Below are positions 24,190 through 35,373 of a stretch of DNA of 64,000 bases, one piece after another (the first letter of the stretch is position 1; the number at the start of each line of letters is the position of its first letter). Both the position numbers and the translations under genes were made by a program. A model generated the notes under the pieces. It was not told the origin of the DNA. It saw nothing but the letters and a program-made list of their open reading frames with translations, and ran no database searches. Source of the stretch: Aporrectodea caliginosa (taxonomy: Eukaryota; Annelida; Clitellata; Crassiclitellata; Lumbricidae); NCBI GenBank assembly GCA_020284085.1, contig JACEVL010000338.1:337001-401000 (forward strand). The letters are read 5' to 3'.

Positions 24190-24395
24190 TTTATTATTAT
24201 TATGCATTTGTTAAGCGCCACTATCTAATGACCAAACATCAATCGATGGCGCTGAGCAATTGTGAGCGCAGAACTTGCCCATGGTCAGTAAACAGTAACC
24301 GTTGCAGAGGGAGGAGGAGGGGAGGCTGGAACCCAAGCTCTCCACGCCACAGGGCCAGTGCTCTGACCAATCGGTCACACAACTTCTACTATCTA
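24190..24395 (-). mobile_element. tRNA-derived SINE, copy 1 (minus orientation)
   Basis: The reverse complement begins with a tRNA-like head (gaccgattggtcagagcac as A-box region; cttgggttccagcc as B-box region), then ccatgggcaagttctgc, gcgctcacaattgctcagcg and a tail ending in ttattattat. 39128-39288 is a second copy with a better B box. The head resembles a tRNA, but no complete cloverleaf can be closed. Confidence 0.68.
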
Positions 24396-24424
24396 TTCCG
24401 TCTTTAGTAGTGGTTTGTGGTTTC

Positions 24425-24585
24425 AGTTTAACGACACTGTGTTAACGAAGACCATTAGCGTCGCCCTCCTCCTTAATCCAGGCTTGGGACTGGTACTGAC
24501 AGGGTACGACCAGTGGCGCAGTTATTTCAACCTGCCTATCCTCACTAGGCTTTTATAATCGAGTCAATAAGTAAGTAAGCAAGTC
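24425..24585 (+). repeat. Dispersed repeat (gtgttaacgaa / gcgtcgccctcctcc type)
   Basis: Shares cgtcgccctcctcctta and gggactggtactgacagggt with the reverse complements of 17500-17645 and 46310-46400. It is followed by gtaagtaagcaag repeats. Confidence 0.6.
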
Positions 24586-25034
24586 AGTATGTCCCACAAC
24601 TTCTACTATCTAGGCAGTAAGAAAGTACATGAAGATCTATTATCTAAATGTGAACATTTCAGTCGAGATCTGTTTAAAACGGGTTGAATCATAATTAAAA
24701 GAAATGATCTATTGCTAGACTTATGTCTCATAATGCAACTTTTTATTCGTTACTTATATTATGTAGGTGATAAATAAATTGCAAATATACAAGAGAATTC
24801 AGAAAAGGGGTTAAGCTTACAGCCGTCCATGTTGTGATCATGTAATAAATTCCATGGAATATTTCGCTTTGAATAGACAACATCTGTTCTCTTTTGTTTC
24901 AATGGATGGATCCAGAGTTTGTCGACATCTTATGACAACAAATGCCGGTGACGTTCGTAGGGCATCATAAAGGTTTACAATTATTTATTTCGGTCACTCC
25001 AAAGCGATGCAATGGGATGATTACATTTATTACA

Positions 25035-25431
25035 GGTCCACCCGCCGGAGCTGAAGATCGTCACAGGATTGAACGGTTCCAGAGAAAGATGCAGAGAATC
25101 GGTTATCTTCCATCAACGACCAATTAAGGGAATCGAGGAGATGATTGGCGAGGCAGAGAGGAGACTATTGCAGGCAGTGATCTGGAATGAAAACCATGTG
25201 CTTCGGGGATTATTTCCAGGGGTAGTTCAAAAACATTACAATCTTCGCCCCAGGCCGCACGATTTTAAGCTCCCAGCCAAAGACGATAAAAACTATATAC
25301 CAAGAGTTTTATATAGAAAGTAACAAATAATCCTTTTTTATGAGAACAATGATAGCAACGACTTACTATCTAATTTCTAATTTAACTTGTACCTGGATGC
25401 GGTGTGACATCCCGAATAATCAATAAACGAA
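25035..25431 (+). mobile_element. LINE 3' fragment (RT C-terminus)
   Basis: Two adjacent frames give ERFQRKMQRIGYL and then KHYNLRPRPHDFKLPAKDD, ending in VLYRK and a stop at 25323. The YNLRxRxHxFxLPxK motif is typical of the C-terminus of a group of non-LTR retrotransposons. It ends in an aatcaataaacgaagatata tail. The paralogous site near 45305 lacks it. Confidence 0.72.
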
Positions 25432-25674
25432 GATATATATATTATGTGGAAGGTGGCCATAATTATGCTATGCCTTTATAGTCCGAGCATTGCTGTGGCT
25501 TCCTGTTAAATAAATGATTTAGACATGAAATTAACTTTACAGCTTCAATCTAATAACGTCAACCTATGGAAATGGCCCTAATGGTCTTCCTGGAGTGTCA
25601 CAGAGAGACAGTCGGCGAAAGTTGAACATCTCTCGCTATTGAAGAATTTTGACAGATGTACTAGTTCTACGGTA

Positions 25675-26297
25675 TCCGGACGATTGGTCATAGGGCCCAT
25701 TGGTCATAGGACTATTGGTCATAGGACTATTGTTCATAGGTCACATGGGTCATAGGGCCTGTCGGTCATAGATCCTATCGGCGATGGCACTATCGAAGGC
25801 TATCGAAGGCTAAAACAGAGAAGTTTTTAAAACATTTACTGGATCATTTACTGCGAAATACGAACAATACGTAAAAGTCTGGAATTATCCTAATAAGTTT
25901 CTTGATTGGCACTGATTGTATTTGTCTAAAAACGATCAGTGATGCCTTTTATACTTGAGTAACAAATGGGTCAAAAGTTTATTATTTCGACCGAACGTTA
26001 AGTTCTTTGAAGTGAGTTGATGCCTGTAAATAATTATCCTGATAAGTTTCTTGATTGGCACTGATAATTTTGTCTAAAAACGATGAATGTATTATGTCCC
26101 AATTATTGCTGCTTATTTTGCGTTCGGTGTGTTAAGCCTAAAACCAAGAATGTCCATAACTAAAGACTGCACGAAGTATGTCGGTTTATTAGCGGCATAT
26201 GACCAATACTCCTATGACCAATAGGCCCTATGACCAATCGTCCATATGACCAATCGTCCATATGACCAATCGTCCTATGACCAATCGTCCTATGACC
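25675..26297. mobile_element. Non-autonomous element with repeat-built inverted ends and 12-bp target duplication
   Basis: The 623-bp insert is flanked by direct repeats of agttctacggta (25663-25674 and 26298-26309). The paralogous site at 45585-45596 has a single agttctacggta and no insert. Both ends consist of tandem copies of a unit of about 15 bp (gattggtcatagg), in inverted orientation at the two ends: three to five copies on the left and about six on the right. The interior has a duplicated phrase (agtttcttgattggcactga) but no open frame. The superfamily is unknown. Confidence 0.82.
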
Positions 26298-26421
26298 AGT
26301 TCTACGGTACCTACGACATCTGGTGAGTTGTTTAGTAGTGTTTCTGCTTTAGTAATCGGTGACAGGTTGACGTTTTTAGACGTTTTGTCAACACTGTGTT
26401 TCATTTTATCATACATTTATT

Positions 26422-27519
26422 CAGAGACGCGTTTACAGAAAACGGGGCCCTAGGCGCAAACATTTTTGGGGTCCTTCTGAACTTCGAAGTCTGAAACTCT
26501 GGTGGTGTTTAGCCTATCATGTGCAAAAACCTACTAAGTTGAACTTGAAGCCGTTTTTGTCACACACGCCTTTTAAGGTGCCAACAATGAATTTTTCTCG
26601 GCCTCTCATTATGAAGTCATTCTAGGCAGTTTTGTCAAAAAACAAAGTACGTTTTCTTTTTGCAATGTCATAATCGCTTTCAATACCATGTTTCAGTTTT
26701 GCCTCCGTCTCTATTTTGGGGAAATTTTCTCTGACGTTTTGAGCAAAATTGTTAAATAATTAAATAATTCAAATTCGACAAACATGGCCTTTGATCGTGC
26801 AGAAATTTGCTGGTGGCATTTATTCTTCGCAGCATAAATTTTATTATTTGTATAAGTTGCGTTGTTTTCAACTTATTTTGATAAACGAAAATTGATTGAT
26901 CGATTGCAACTAATTCCAAGATAATATCTTGGAATTAGTTGCAATCAATCAATCAATATTATTGTCATTAGAGCTACCTTATTTCGTTTTGCAGCTCCAG
27001 AAAATTAGCAACGTTTCATTGCGTCAGATTTTAATAAATATTTGATATTAATAAAATTTCAATTACTATTACTTACTGGTTATCAAAACTAATAAAAGTT
27101 TAAAACACCATAAAATGACGGAATTATCAGACAAAAGGTTTCCACGCATAGTGACATAGGCCTAAACTGCAGCAGACGCTGGTTTCTGCTTGTTGGTAAT
27201 AAGTTTGATGTTATTTTACAGAAAAATGAACTAGGCCTATTAGCCCAATTGCTGCCCATATGAACAAAGCAATTATAAATTACTAAATTAGACAAAATAT
27301 ACTTTTGCAATTACACTAATAATTACTTTTATGAAATTATCTGAATGCCAAGCTGTACAAAATATAAACAAATAGGCCTAGCCTATATTTAAAATAATCT
27401 AAATTTTAAAATGTTATTTTTTTATTATTGAAAAGAATATTTTCATTCGTTTGGGGGCCCCTTCAAGATTTGGGGGCCCTAGGCGCTGCCTAATTCGCCT
27501 ACTGGTAAACGCGCCTCTG
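26422..27519. mobile_element. hAT-like non-autonomous DNA transposon
   Basis: The terminal inverted repeats read CAGAGACGCGTTTAC on the left and, reversed, CAGAGGCGCGTTTAC on the right. Subterminal ggggccctaggcgc also occurs at both ends in inverted orientation. The flanks are catttatt (26414-26421) and catttatc (27520-27527), an 8-bp target duplication with one difference. The paralogous region near 47740 is unoccupied. No transposase frame was found. Confidence 0.8.
26891..26957. repeat. 33-bp-arm hairpin
   Basis: The left arm (attgattgatcgattgcaac onward) and right arm are complementary with one mismatch and a 1-base loop. It lies inside the hAT-like element. Confidence 0.88.
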
Positions 27520-27690
27520 CATTTATCATAAAGCTGCTGATAACTCCGTAGTAGTCCATACAGAAACCGAAACATATACTTGGCATTTAATACAGGAATG
27601 ATGGACAAGCCCTTCAACAGCATTAACCCACTCTTTCCTTTTCCATGTCAGGCTATACTTTAGTCGTCGACTCCAAAACCCAAACGAGAG

Positions 27691-27692
27691 TT

Positions 27693-27771
<79 letters not shown>

Positions 27772-27772
27772 A
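27691..27772. repeat. (GT)n microsatellite
   Basis: About 80 bp of GT with one TCT interruption. Confidence 0.95.
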
Positions 27773-28260
27773 ATACATATAATTTATGGCCTAAGGCAGG
27801 ACTCTAGGTCTGTTCGTATCTGTTTGGCGAATGTCGATTTTCTTATAGCAGAAACGAAAGCGGCGAATATCAGAGGATAAATTTGCAGGGGCTTACATCC
27901 AGTCACCTCCACAGTTCAGCTGTGTGGACATACAGTAGGCTACATCTGCCCAAAGTGGCCATTAATTACTGTGAAAGTGTGACCGCAGCAAAAGTAAACT
28001 TGATAAAAATGGTGGAATAGACTTTTGTTGCTGTATAGGTCACAGTCACGCATATGGTAACTGAGTGTAACTGGCAACTGTTTTCTGTATTCAACTTTCA
28101 CTTTGTTAACTCATATAAATTTGCTTCTGATGTTTACTGAGAAGAGCCAAAGCAAAAGCAAACCATTATTCATGACATTCAAATGTTTGTCGTACGATAA
28201 AGTTGAGCAGTTAATAATTATAATTTATGGAGAAGCGTCGAAGGTGAATGCAGTTGAAAG

Positions 28261-29250
28261 ATGAAGGCAACAGTTGCGGCATTAGCATCATTTTGCACAT
28301 TGATACGATTTTCAGTTCTGATTATGAATTTTAGTATAAATGCTGAGTGTAGTTATCGCCTCAGAAGAAGCCCTTCCAAAAAGTCCCTCAGGGGGAGGGT
28401 GGGTGTACAATGTTCGACCAACAGTCGCACGTGGTTAACTGTACATATCAATGCCAAACTCGAAACTGTGTGACCTAGAAAGGCCTTAACCCATTTTCAC
28501 ATGACCTTCGCGTACCTTTGATGTCCCACAACCAGCTGAGGAAACAGTGTCGCATATTCCTTTAGCAACTGGATAAATTAGAGTCACAGGGTTTGCACGA
28601 TCTGAAGTCAGAGAATGCGCTTCTGAAAGGCTTTTGATGTGAGAAGCGCTTTATAAATAGCCAAATACAATACAATACAATACAATCTCACAGTCTCTTG
28701 TAAGCTTTCCCAACTGAAGCTTCTCCTTCCACCATATAAGTTCATTACAAAGATTCCGGATAATAAACAGCGTACACAATCTTCCACCTCGGAATGTCTG
28801 GATTTAAGTGAGATTCGTAGAGAGAATTTAAACTTCTATCCAATGACATTGGGAAGGAAATGAAACCCTCAGCTCAAAGTAATCTTGGTCTTACAGCGAA
28901 CACAATTCAAAGAAACGATATCTTCTGTATTCTCTGAAGCTTGAACTGGTGCGATATTGCTCTAAATCAATTGCGTGATGTTCATCCTCTCGCTTTCAGT
29001 TCGAATTCCTTGAAAATAATTAATCTATAGAAGACGTATAGTTCCGGCTTCATCAAGACAAGTGGAACATCTTTCATCAGGTTCCAAACATCCGAAGAAT
29101 AAGTAATAGGTTACTGCGTGAAAATTTTATCGAAATATCAATGATCTGGATTTCTCCGGAGCAGGAATTAGTTCTCTTTCCATTATATTTGTTAATCTTC
29201 CAAATCTCGCTAAGCTTCGACTCAATCGTCACACAATATCAACATGCAAC
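28261..29250 (+). pseudogene. TLR relic psi0 (alpha type)
   Basis: Starts with MKATVAALASFCTLIRFSVL, aligned to the signal peptide of TLR2 (TSLWTLIAFSVLIQN), then a degraded LRRNT with frame changes. A retroelement tail is inserted at about 28545-28690. From 28795 the DNA again follows TLR2: ggatttaagtgagattcgta against 49515, and the ttcatcctctcgctttcag / ccttgaaaataattaatct block against 49690-49730, then atctggatttctccggagca against 49880. Stops and gaps are frequent and neither LRRCT nor TIR was found. It is closer to TLR2 than to TLR1 or TLR3 in its signal peptide, and its upstream DNA matches TLR2's. Confidence 0.78.
28545..28692 (+). mobile_element. Retroelement 3' tail inside TLR relic
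   Basis: Ends gagaagcgctttataaatag then ccaaatacaatacaatacaa, the same tail as 22783-22845 and 40988-41055. The upstream extent is approximate. Confidence 0.6.
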
Positions 29251-29640
29251 TAATTTTCGATAATAACTGGAAACTATAATTGACATTGACAATAAAATTT
29301 AATGGCTAATTAAAATCATTGGGTCTCAACGTTAAGCGCTTCAGAGGCGCGTATTTAGGATGGATTAGCGTCTGCTCGGCTTGAAATGAGTGCGTCGGAT
29401 TGTCATACAACATGTCTCTGGCTATATGTTCCATTATGCTATTGTCATTTAAGTCATTATCAAACTTGTGCCTCGCGAATTTGATTAATGATTAATATTT
29501 TAACGACAAGCCGCATTGGTTTTCCAATGCAGCATTATGGCAGGCCCCCTATTTTGAAAACGATGAGTGCACTCATAAAGTGCTTCTCACTTTTAGTACA
29601 CTTTTAGTACACTCTTTGCCGTTAAAGTGTTAAACAGTAA
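29250..29640. other. Spacer, no gene seen
   Basis: AT-rich sequence between relic psi0 and the beta-type upstream block. No NHL-like remnant could be recognised here, unlike the other inter-TLR spacers. Confidence 0.4.
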
Positions 29641-29644
29641 GAAA

Positions 29645-29895
29645 ACTGTCTTACTCACTTTCGTCTACTTAGTTGCTATAATATTGCAGACATGATGTGT
29701 TCCCTGTTTTAGGCCGGTTTTCATTTAATACTGATCTCGTCCAAAAGACAAAGGCCAACAAAAGTCAGCACAAAACGTGTACCTAGCGATTTTGAGTATT
29801 TATGCAAAAAACGGAAAGCAGTCTGTGCAAACGAAAGTGACCATAAACAAATGCGTCTACAAAGAGACAAACAGCAAATATGCAATTAACTACAT
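29645..29895 (+). promoter_or_regulatory. Conserved beta-type TLR upstream block (TLR1 copy, displaced)
   Basis: Contains the sequence order seen upstream of TLR3 (53905-54115) and psi4 (58530-58785): ttactcactttcgtctactt, agttgctataat, ccaaaagacaaaggc, aaaacgtgtacctagcgatt and tacaaagagacaaa. In TLR1 it is separated from the start codon by about 3.2 kb of inserted DNA. Conservation may reflect promoter function or merely recent duplication. Confidence 0.5.
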
Positions 29896-30334
29896 ATTAA
29901 GGCAAACTTAGAGGAAACGTGTGTATTTTGGACCAGCGTGTAAATCGAAACACCCCTAGTATAGCGAAACCAAAGCAGTAGGGAACCAGCTGAAGCCAGA
30001 AGCGCATGCGCTGTTACTTTATTTATGTGTGTTTTAGGGGAGATGACAATAAGAGTTTTCGTATTTTAAAATTAATTTTTACGTGAAATTGTGTAGCGTG
30101 ATGTACTGAAGCCGTTTCATGCTATCTATGCTTAATTCTCAAAATATGTAGGCCTAGCTAAATCGATATAGGCAAGTGAAAGTGCAATATAAAGTCTTAT
30201 TATTGGTCAGCGTTGGCCTTTGCAATTCTCGAGTCACATACCTCTAGGCCGAATATTTGCATGCTACTGACATTCGTGTAAAATGGACCACATGGAATAT
30301 GTTGAAATTGGACCACTTGATGTCGTGTAAAATT

Positions 30335-30580
30335 ATCTAAAGTGGCTGGGACATGTGATGAGAATGGGCAATGATAGATTACCATCGATGGCTTTACACG
30401 GATATGTGGAGGGAACTAGGAGTAGAGGAAGACAACAAAAGACATGGATGGATAATATACGAGAGGATCTGGAGAGAATGAAGATGAACATTGCAGAAGC
30501 AAAGGAACAAATCAAGGATAGAGAACTCTGGAGACGACAAGTTGAGGATTCATCGTTGGCCTTGGCCCAGGGCCGATGAG
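30335..30580 (+). mobile_element. LINE reverse-transcriptase C-terminal fragment
   Basis: The frame reads KWLGHVMRMGNDRLPSMALH, then GTRSRGRQQKTWMDNIREDL and an ERMKM...ELWRRQV helix before a stop. The W-L-G-H-V-x-R-M and R-G-R-x-x-K-T-W motifs are hallmarks of the distal C-terminus of many non-LTR polymerases. No catalytic RT domain is present. It lies in the roughly 3-kb insertion upstream of TLR1. Confidence 0.78.
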
Positions 30581-31379
30581 AGGGGGGGTCAGTAGGGGTT
30601 GTTGCCCCGGGGCCCGGTTCTGTGGCAGGGGCCCTTGGCAGGGACCCAGAAATGTCTAAAATTTTGTTCAAACTTCAAACTGAAGAAACCTGTGGGTTTT
30701 GCAGTCTGTAGGCATATATGACGAATGCTTCATGATACATGATATCTACACAGGTCCACGGACGTAGGCCTATGTATCCGTTGCGTCTATCTAGGTCACA
30801 ACCACTGCTTGCCCTTTGCCTTGCTTATACTGAGCCCCAGCGCTGAGGAATGTTTGAAATAATATCTGCATTGTCTCTCTCGCGCGCATTTTTTCTCTTG
30901 CAGTCGGTCTCTTTCAATGTCTCTGCAGCCTCCCGTGTTCATATACTCGGCCTATTGTGAAAGTAGTTCTTCATGTTCAGAATACAGTCGCTAATCGATT
31001 CGTTTACTTTAAAATAAAAACGATTTAAATTAAATTTTCAAGTTTAATTGCTTCAATTTACTAACTATGTAATGAAGCCTTATAGAGGAACCGATCTAAT
31101 GAATTTCTTTACCAAAAAGAAAGACAATAACGAATGTGACGGTGGTAATGGGACTGAAGAGGTTAGCATTGCAGATAGTTCTATTACCAATTTTGTTAAC
31201 GAAAACGATTTAATAACTGTGAAACTTAATAATATCAGTCTCAGTTGCTCAGTCAGAGGATTTAGGAGTAAGCACAGTAACAGACGTTGGTCATCGCTCA
31301 TCAGAATGATTTTGGACTAGCTGTTGTTGTAAAGTTAACTGATGCAGACAAATTTCGATATCTGACTGAATTCTATAGG

Positions 31380-31412
<33 letters not shown>

Positions 31413-31500
31413 TCCACCAGAATTGTATGCGTGGCCTAGCACTGAGCATTACGCAACCCCTCTGATAAAATCCTAGTTAAGCCACTGAAGTTATAAAGGC
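30566..31500 (+). mobile_element. Possible hAT-type element remnant with short ORF
   Basis: GC-rich cagggccgatgag start, a frame at 31048-31320 with GTDLMNFFTKKKDNN (an N-terminal pattern seen in hAT/ZMYM-type transposon proteins), an (AT)n tract at about 31378-31411, and a ctagttaagccactg end. The boundaries and family are tentative. No target duplication was found. Confidence 0.35.
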
Positions 31501-32189
31501 TATCCGACTATTTCAATTATTTAAGCTAAGTCAAAACTTTTGTGGTCATATTATAGTTGAATAATTTGAATTAGTAAACACACTGCTTATCAGTATTTTG
31601 AGATTCATCAGCAGTCAGCCTAGAATTCATTATTGGTTTTCTGGCAAGTATAAAATCTTTTACTGGATGTAAATTTATGAATTGAAATTTGAGTTATTAT
31701 TTAAATAAATAATGCTTTAACTTACTGCTGGATGGAAGTCATCATAATAAATAATTGATGTATACCAAATTACCAATATTTGATATTATATTCCATGAAG
31801 TTGATGATGAATTAGAGGATAAATTACCATAAGAAATCTGGAGCTCAATTAAGGAAAGAAAGATTAGTGAAAGTCGGGAATACAAACGAAAGACAGACGC
31901 TCCTTCAAAGTCTTGCATTTGCAATTTCATAAAAAGCGAATGATGCAGCAAATCAAGCTACTGGTAAGCCTATGTAGTAGTAGAAGTGGAGTTGATGATC
32001 ATAGCGAGATACAGAGCGAGTTGTTGATGTAGTCCATGTAGACAGTGCAATGCAGCATAGTCTGATAACTGTCATTTAAAAATCATTTATAACATTCACA
32101 TAATCACATTTTCATATTTCTGTAATTTCTTTATAATTAGAGTCCAAGATGGACCTTTTAAACAAGAAATTGATTTTCGTATTTATTTT

Positions 32190-32236
32190 TACTTATTATT
32201 ATTACTATTATAATTATTATTATCATGATCATGATC

Positions 32237-32326
<90 letters not shown>

Positions 32327-32345
32327 TTTTTTTTTTTTTTTTTAA
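32190..32345. repeat. (TTA)n microsatellite with ATC and T runs
   Basis: TTA and ATC repeats ending in about 19 T. A second (TTA)n lies at about 32466-32520. Confidence 0.95.
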
Positions 32346-32464
32346 ATGTAATTTGTCTGGAGATGACCCTACTCGTCGGTGTCCTGGTTGGCGAAAGTGC
32401 CTCGGAACGCGATTGCGTTATAGCGTTGTATTGTTAAGGAGACACGCTGGTAAAGAAATGACGT

Positions 32465-32465
<1 letters not shown>

Positions 32466-32507
<42 letters not shown>

Positions 32508-32522
32508 ACTTATTATTATTCA
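32466..32522. repeat. (TTA)n microsatellite
   Basis: About 16 units of ATT. Confidence 0.93.
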
Positions 32523-33121
32523 TTAAATGTAGTTTGATAGCCTTTTATAGGTTTAGGCTACATCAGACTTGCGCTTAATGATAAAATTGATGGACGCTGA
32601 GAAGTGTCTGCCCCGGACCCGCCTTGGCTCTCGACGCCCATGCCTTGGCCTGACGGAGGAGAAACAAAGAAGAAGAAAATTATCTAAACTGGCTCAATTT
32701 ACACGACACTCGTGTATATTGGACCAGTTTTAAACTTAATGTATATTTTTCAAATTTCTATGTTTTCTATAAGACCTACAATTATTGCATCATTACATAT
32801 TATTCTAGGGTCCTCATATATGTTAGCGCTAAATTTGCTTGGCATTCCGCCAATTCTTTGAACCGTTTAAAAGTAAAAATGCGTTAGTGGGTGCAAATTG
32901 CACATGTTTCCCCTATTGCTTTTCCTGACAATGATATAAATCAATTTAACACATCGTCTACTTTTTCTATCATTGTTCAATTGTAGGCCTACTCCTGGTG
33001 TTAAAGTACACTCTACATTGAGCGAAAAGGAAAGCAGAATGTCAGTGTTGCTCATGGTAAACTGGTTTTGTTTTCAAACAATAAAAAAGAGTGGAGCATC
33101 ACAGATGAACGTGTTGGAAAG

Positions 33122-34612
33122 ATGGAGACTTCTGCTGCAGCAACCAGGTTCAGGGCATTGATCTGTTGCTTAGTCGTAATTCGTTATTTCATGAATAATG
33201 TCGAGTGCTGGAATTATGAGAGAAATCTGATAGCTGACAACTGTCCGCATCCATGTAAATGTGATAAGGACTCGCAAACGGTAAACTGCACCAAAGCCGG
33301 CTTTACGAAAGTTCCTAGCGATATACCCCTCGACACTCTTAGCTTAATCCTGGACGAAAATTCATTGGGAAAATTGGAGGATGACAGCTTCAGCAAGTTG
33401 CGTAACTTGCAAAATCTAAGTCTAAGGTACTGTAAGAACATTCGGCTAAATAAACACGCATTTTCCCCTCTCGGAGAAACTCTTCGGGCACTCTGGATGA
33501 TCAACAATAAACTGACTATAGAGGATTACAAGGTCGTCTCACTTATGATAAATTTAGAATTTTTGGACCTATCAGCGACTAAAAAGCACTACTACGACTT
33601 TAATCTTATCTTTCAACGTCTTTCCAACCTTAAGTACCTTTCTCTTGCAAGAAATTCTATTAAAAAATATCCCTCAGGTCCATTCAGTCCATCCTTGATG
33701 GGTCTAGACTTAAGTAATAATCGTTTAAAGAATTTTCTTGCCGATTGGTGCAGGAAGCAGAATCTATCTTTAAAAGAGTTAAGTCTCAAAAGAAATGAAA
33801 TTTACAGTTTGGAAAACAACAGCTTTCTACATTGTTTTAATCTTGAACTTATAGATCTATCCCATAATCGAATTTCAGAGGTTCAACCTCTGGCTTTTAG
33901 ATCAAATTCCTTGAAAATAATAAATCTATATAAGACGAATTTCCGCCTCAATCAGCGCAACTGGGACATCTTTCATCAGGCTCCGAATATCGAAACAATA
34001 AATGTGGGCTTCTGTAGAATCGACTGGAGGAAGTTAGGGACTTCCTCTTTTCAAAATATGCGCAATCTCACGAATCTTGATTTGTCGGGAACAGGAATTG
34101 ATTCTCTTTCAAATATGTTTACTAACCTTTCAAGCTTAGCGATACTCCAACTCAGTAGTAATCCAATATCAATACTTAAGAGTTCAGATTTTGAAGGAAT
34201 TGAAGACTCACTGCGCGAACTAATTGTATCTTCTGGTAGGCTCTCGACAATCACTATCGAGTCTCTTCCGTTGAAAGTCTGGCAGAATTTAAGGATGGTA
34301 GATTTCTCAGATAATCCATTTATTTGCGATTGTAATTTTACTTGGCTGCGTCGTTGGTTGAAGAGAGCGAATGCCTCTAAGGTTGAAGTCAGAGGATGGG
34401 ACAAGTATTACTGTCTGACATCTAAGGGTCAAGTGAGCATGTTCCAACTGGAAAGTCCTTCCGATTCCGACTGTGTCCAGGATCCACTGTTCGAAGATCC
34501 AGTTCTCTTGACGTTACTTCTGTTGACATCGTTGATCTGGATCTTGGCATCAACGGTATCTGCTGTACATCGATTTAGATGGCATCTGAGATCCTGGTAG
34601 TTTAGGAAAACG
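33122..34612 (+). CDS. Toll-like receptor TLR1, exon 1 (ectodomain and TM), with premature stop
   Basis: The product would be a type I membrane receptor. The start METSAAATRFRALICC was chosen because the same position begins TLR2 and TLR3; an in-frame Met lies 54 bp upstream. Order: signal peptide (to about residue 29), LRRNT with CPHPCKC and a later Cys, about ten leucine-rich repeats, LRRCT (NPFICDCNFTWLRRW, then KYYC and a final Cys), and a transmembrane segment (VLLTLLLLTSLIWILA). At 34598-34600 codon 493 is TAG where TLR2 and TLR3 have TAC (Tyr), four codons before the donor CG|GTAAGT. As written the protein ends just after the membrane helix. The TIR exon downstream (37479-38012) is open and in phase. 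It could be a pseudogene, a decoy receptor, an allele difference or a sequence error. Confidence 0.85.
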
Positions 34613-34749
34613 GTAAGTGTTCTAAAGAAGTATTTGTAAAGACAAGGGTTTTGAAATTAATAATGTAATGTGCTTCAGGTACTCAAAACATGTTAACTTC
34701 ATGCAACTTATGTTTTTGTTTGATTAAGACTTATTCCAATCTAAGTATT

Positions 34750-34900
34750 GACTGGCTGTAATTTAGCGGGATCCATGATCCCTTCTGGACCCCATGTAAC
34801 CAGTAGGCCTACATATATATAATCATTGTCTTATTGTTTCATTGTTGTTGTTCTCTTCCTAATATTGGTTACATAAATAAATGACTGATTGAAATTACTG
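34750..34900 (+). mobile_element. LINE 3' end (cgggatccatgatcccttct type), copy 1
   Basis: Shares cgggatccatgatcccttct, cattgtcttattgtttcatt and a final gactgattga with 35085-35275. It lies in the TLR1 intron. Confidence 0.6.
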
Positions 34901-35084
34901 ATTAATTAAATTAGATTACTTGTCTGTAATGCGATTTTAGCTAAAATTGTGGCAAATTAGATGATTTTGCCTGTAATGATATTTTAGTTAAGATTTTATA
35001 TTCTTTTGTTATTGTGATTTTTGATGGATCCATCTTATTTTATTTGGTTTTATTTGTTGTTTGTTTTTTGAGCCCAAGGCTTAC

Positions 35085-35275
35085 TCTATTCTAAGTATCA
35101 TTGACTGTCTTTCTTTCCCTATCTGTATTTTTTATAGGTGTCCCTATTTATCGGGATCCATGATCCCTTCTGGGCCTCCTTGTAGCCAGTACATGTCAAA
35201 CCATTGTCTTACTGTTTCATTGTTCGGTTTTTTTCTTTCTGATGGTTACAGAAAAAAATGATTGATTGATAAAAA
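35085..35275 (+). mobile_element. LINE 3' end (cgggatccatgatcccttct type), copy 2
   Basis: Second copy of the same 3' end, finishing in gattgattgat. It lies in the TLR1 intron. Confidence 0.6.
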
Positions 35276-35373
35276 AACTAATTAGCATTATTAACTTCAA
35301 ATTATTCAGAGTAATGGTATTTTGAAAGATTTCCATGCAAAGGTGATGCGAATCTAACCTTATTGTGTTTTAA

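Larger units (their letters stand above)
24820..28260 (+). repeat. Segmental duplication copy A (upstream of TLR relic psi0)
   Basis: Blocks at about 24830-25034, 25432-25674, 26310-26355, 26391-26421, 27520-27660 and 27935-28210 are collinear with 45070-45305, 45305-45597, 45597-45645, 47715-47740, 47740-47890 and 48550-48860. Long shared words include gacatgaaattaacttt, gtcacagagagacagtc and cgacatctgg. The gaps are insertions in one copy or the other. This is the 5' flank of an alpha-type TLR in both places. Confidence 0.8.

Noticed and set aside
29250..29640. Third NHL relic between psi0 and TLR1, expected from the duplication pattern
   Set aside because: No convincing collinear words with 60990-61891 were found; if ever present it has been lost or replaced.
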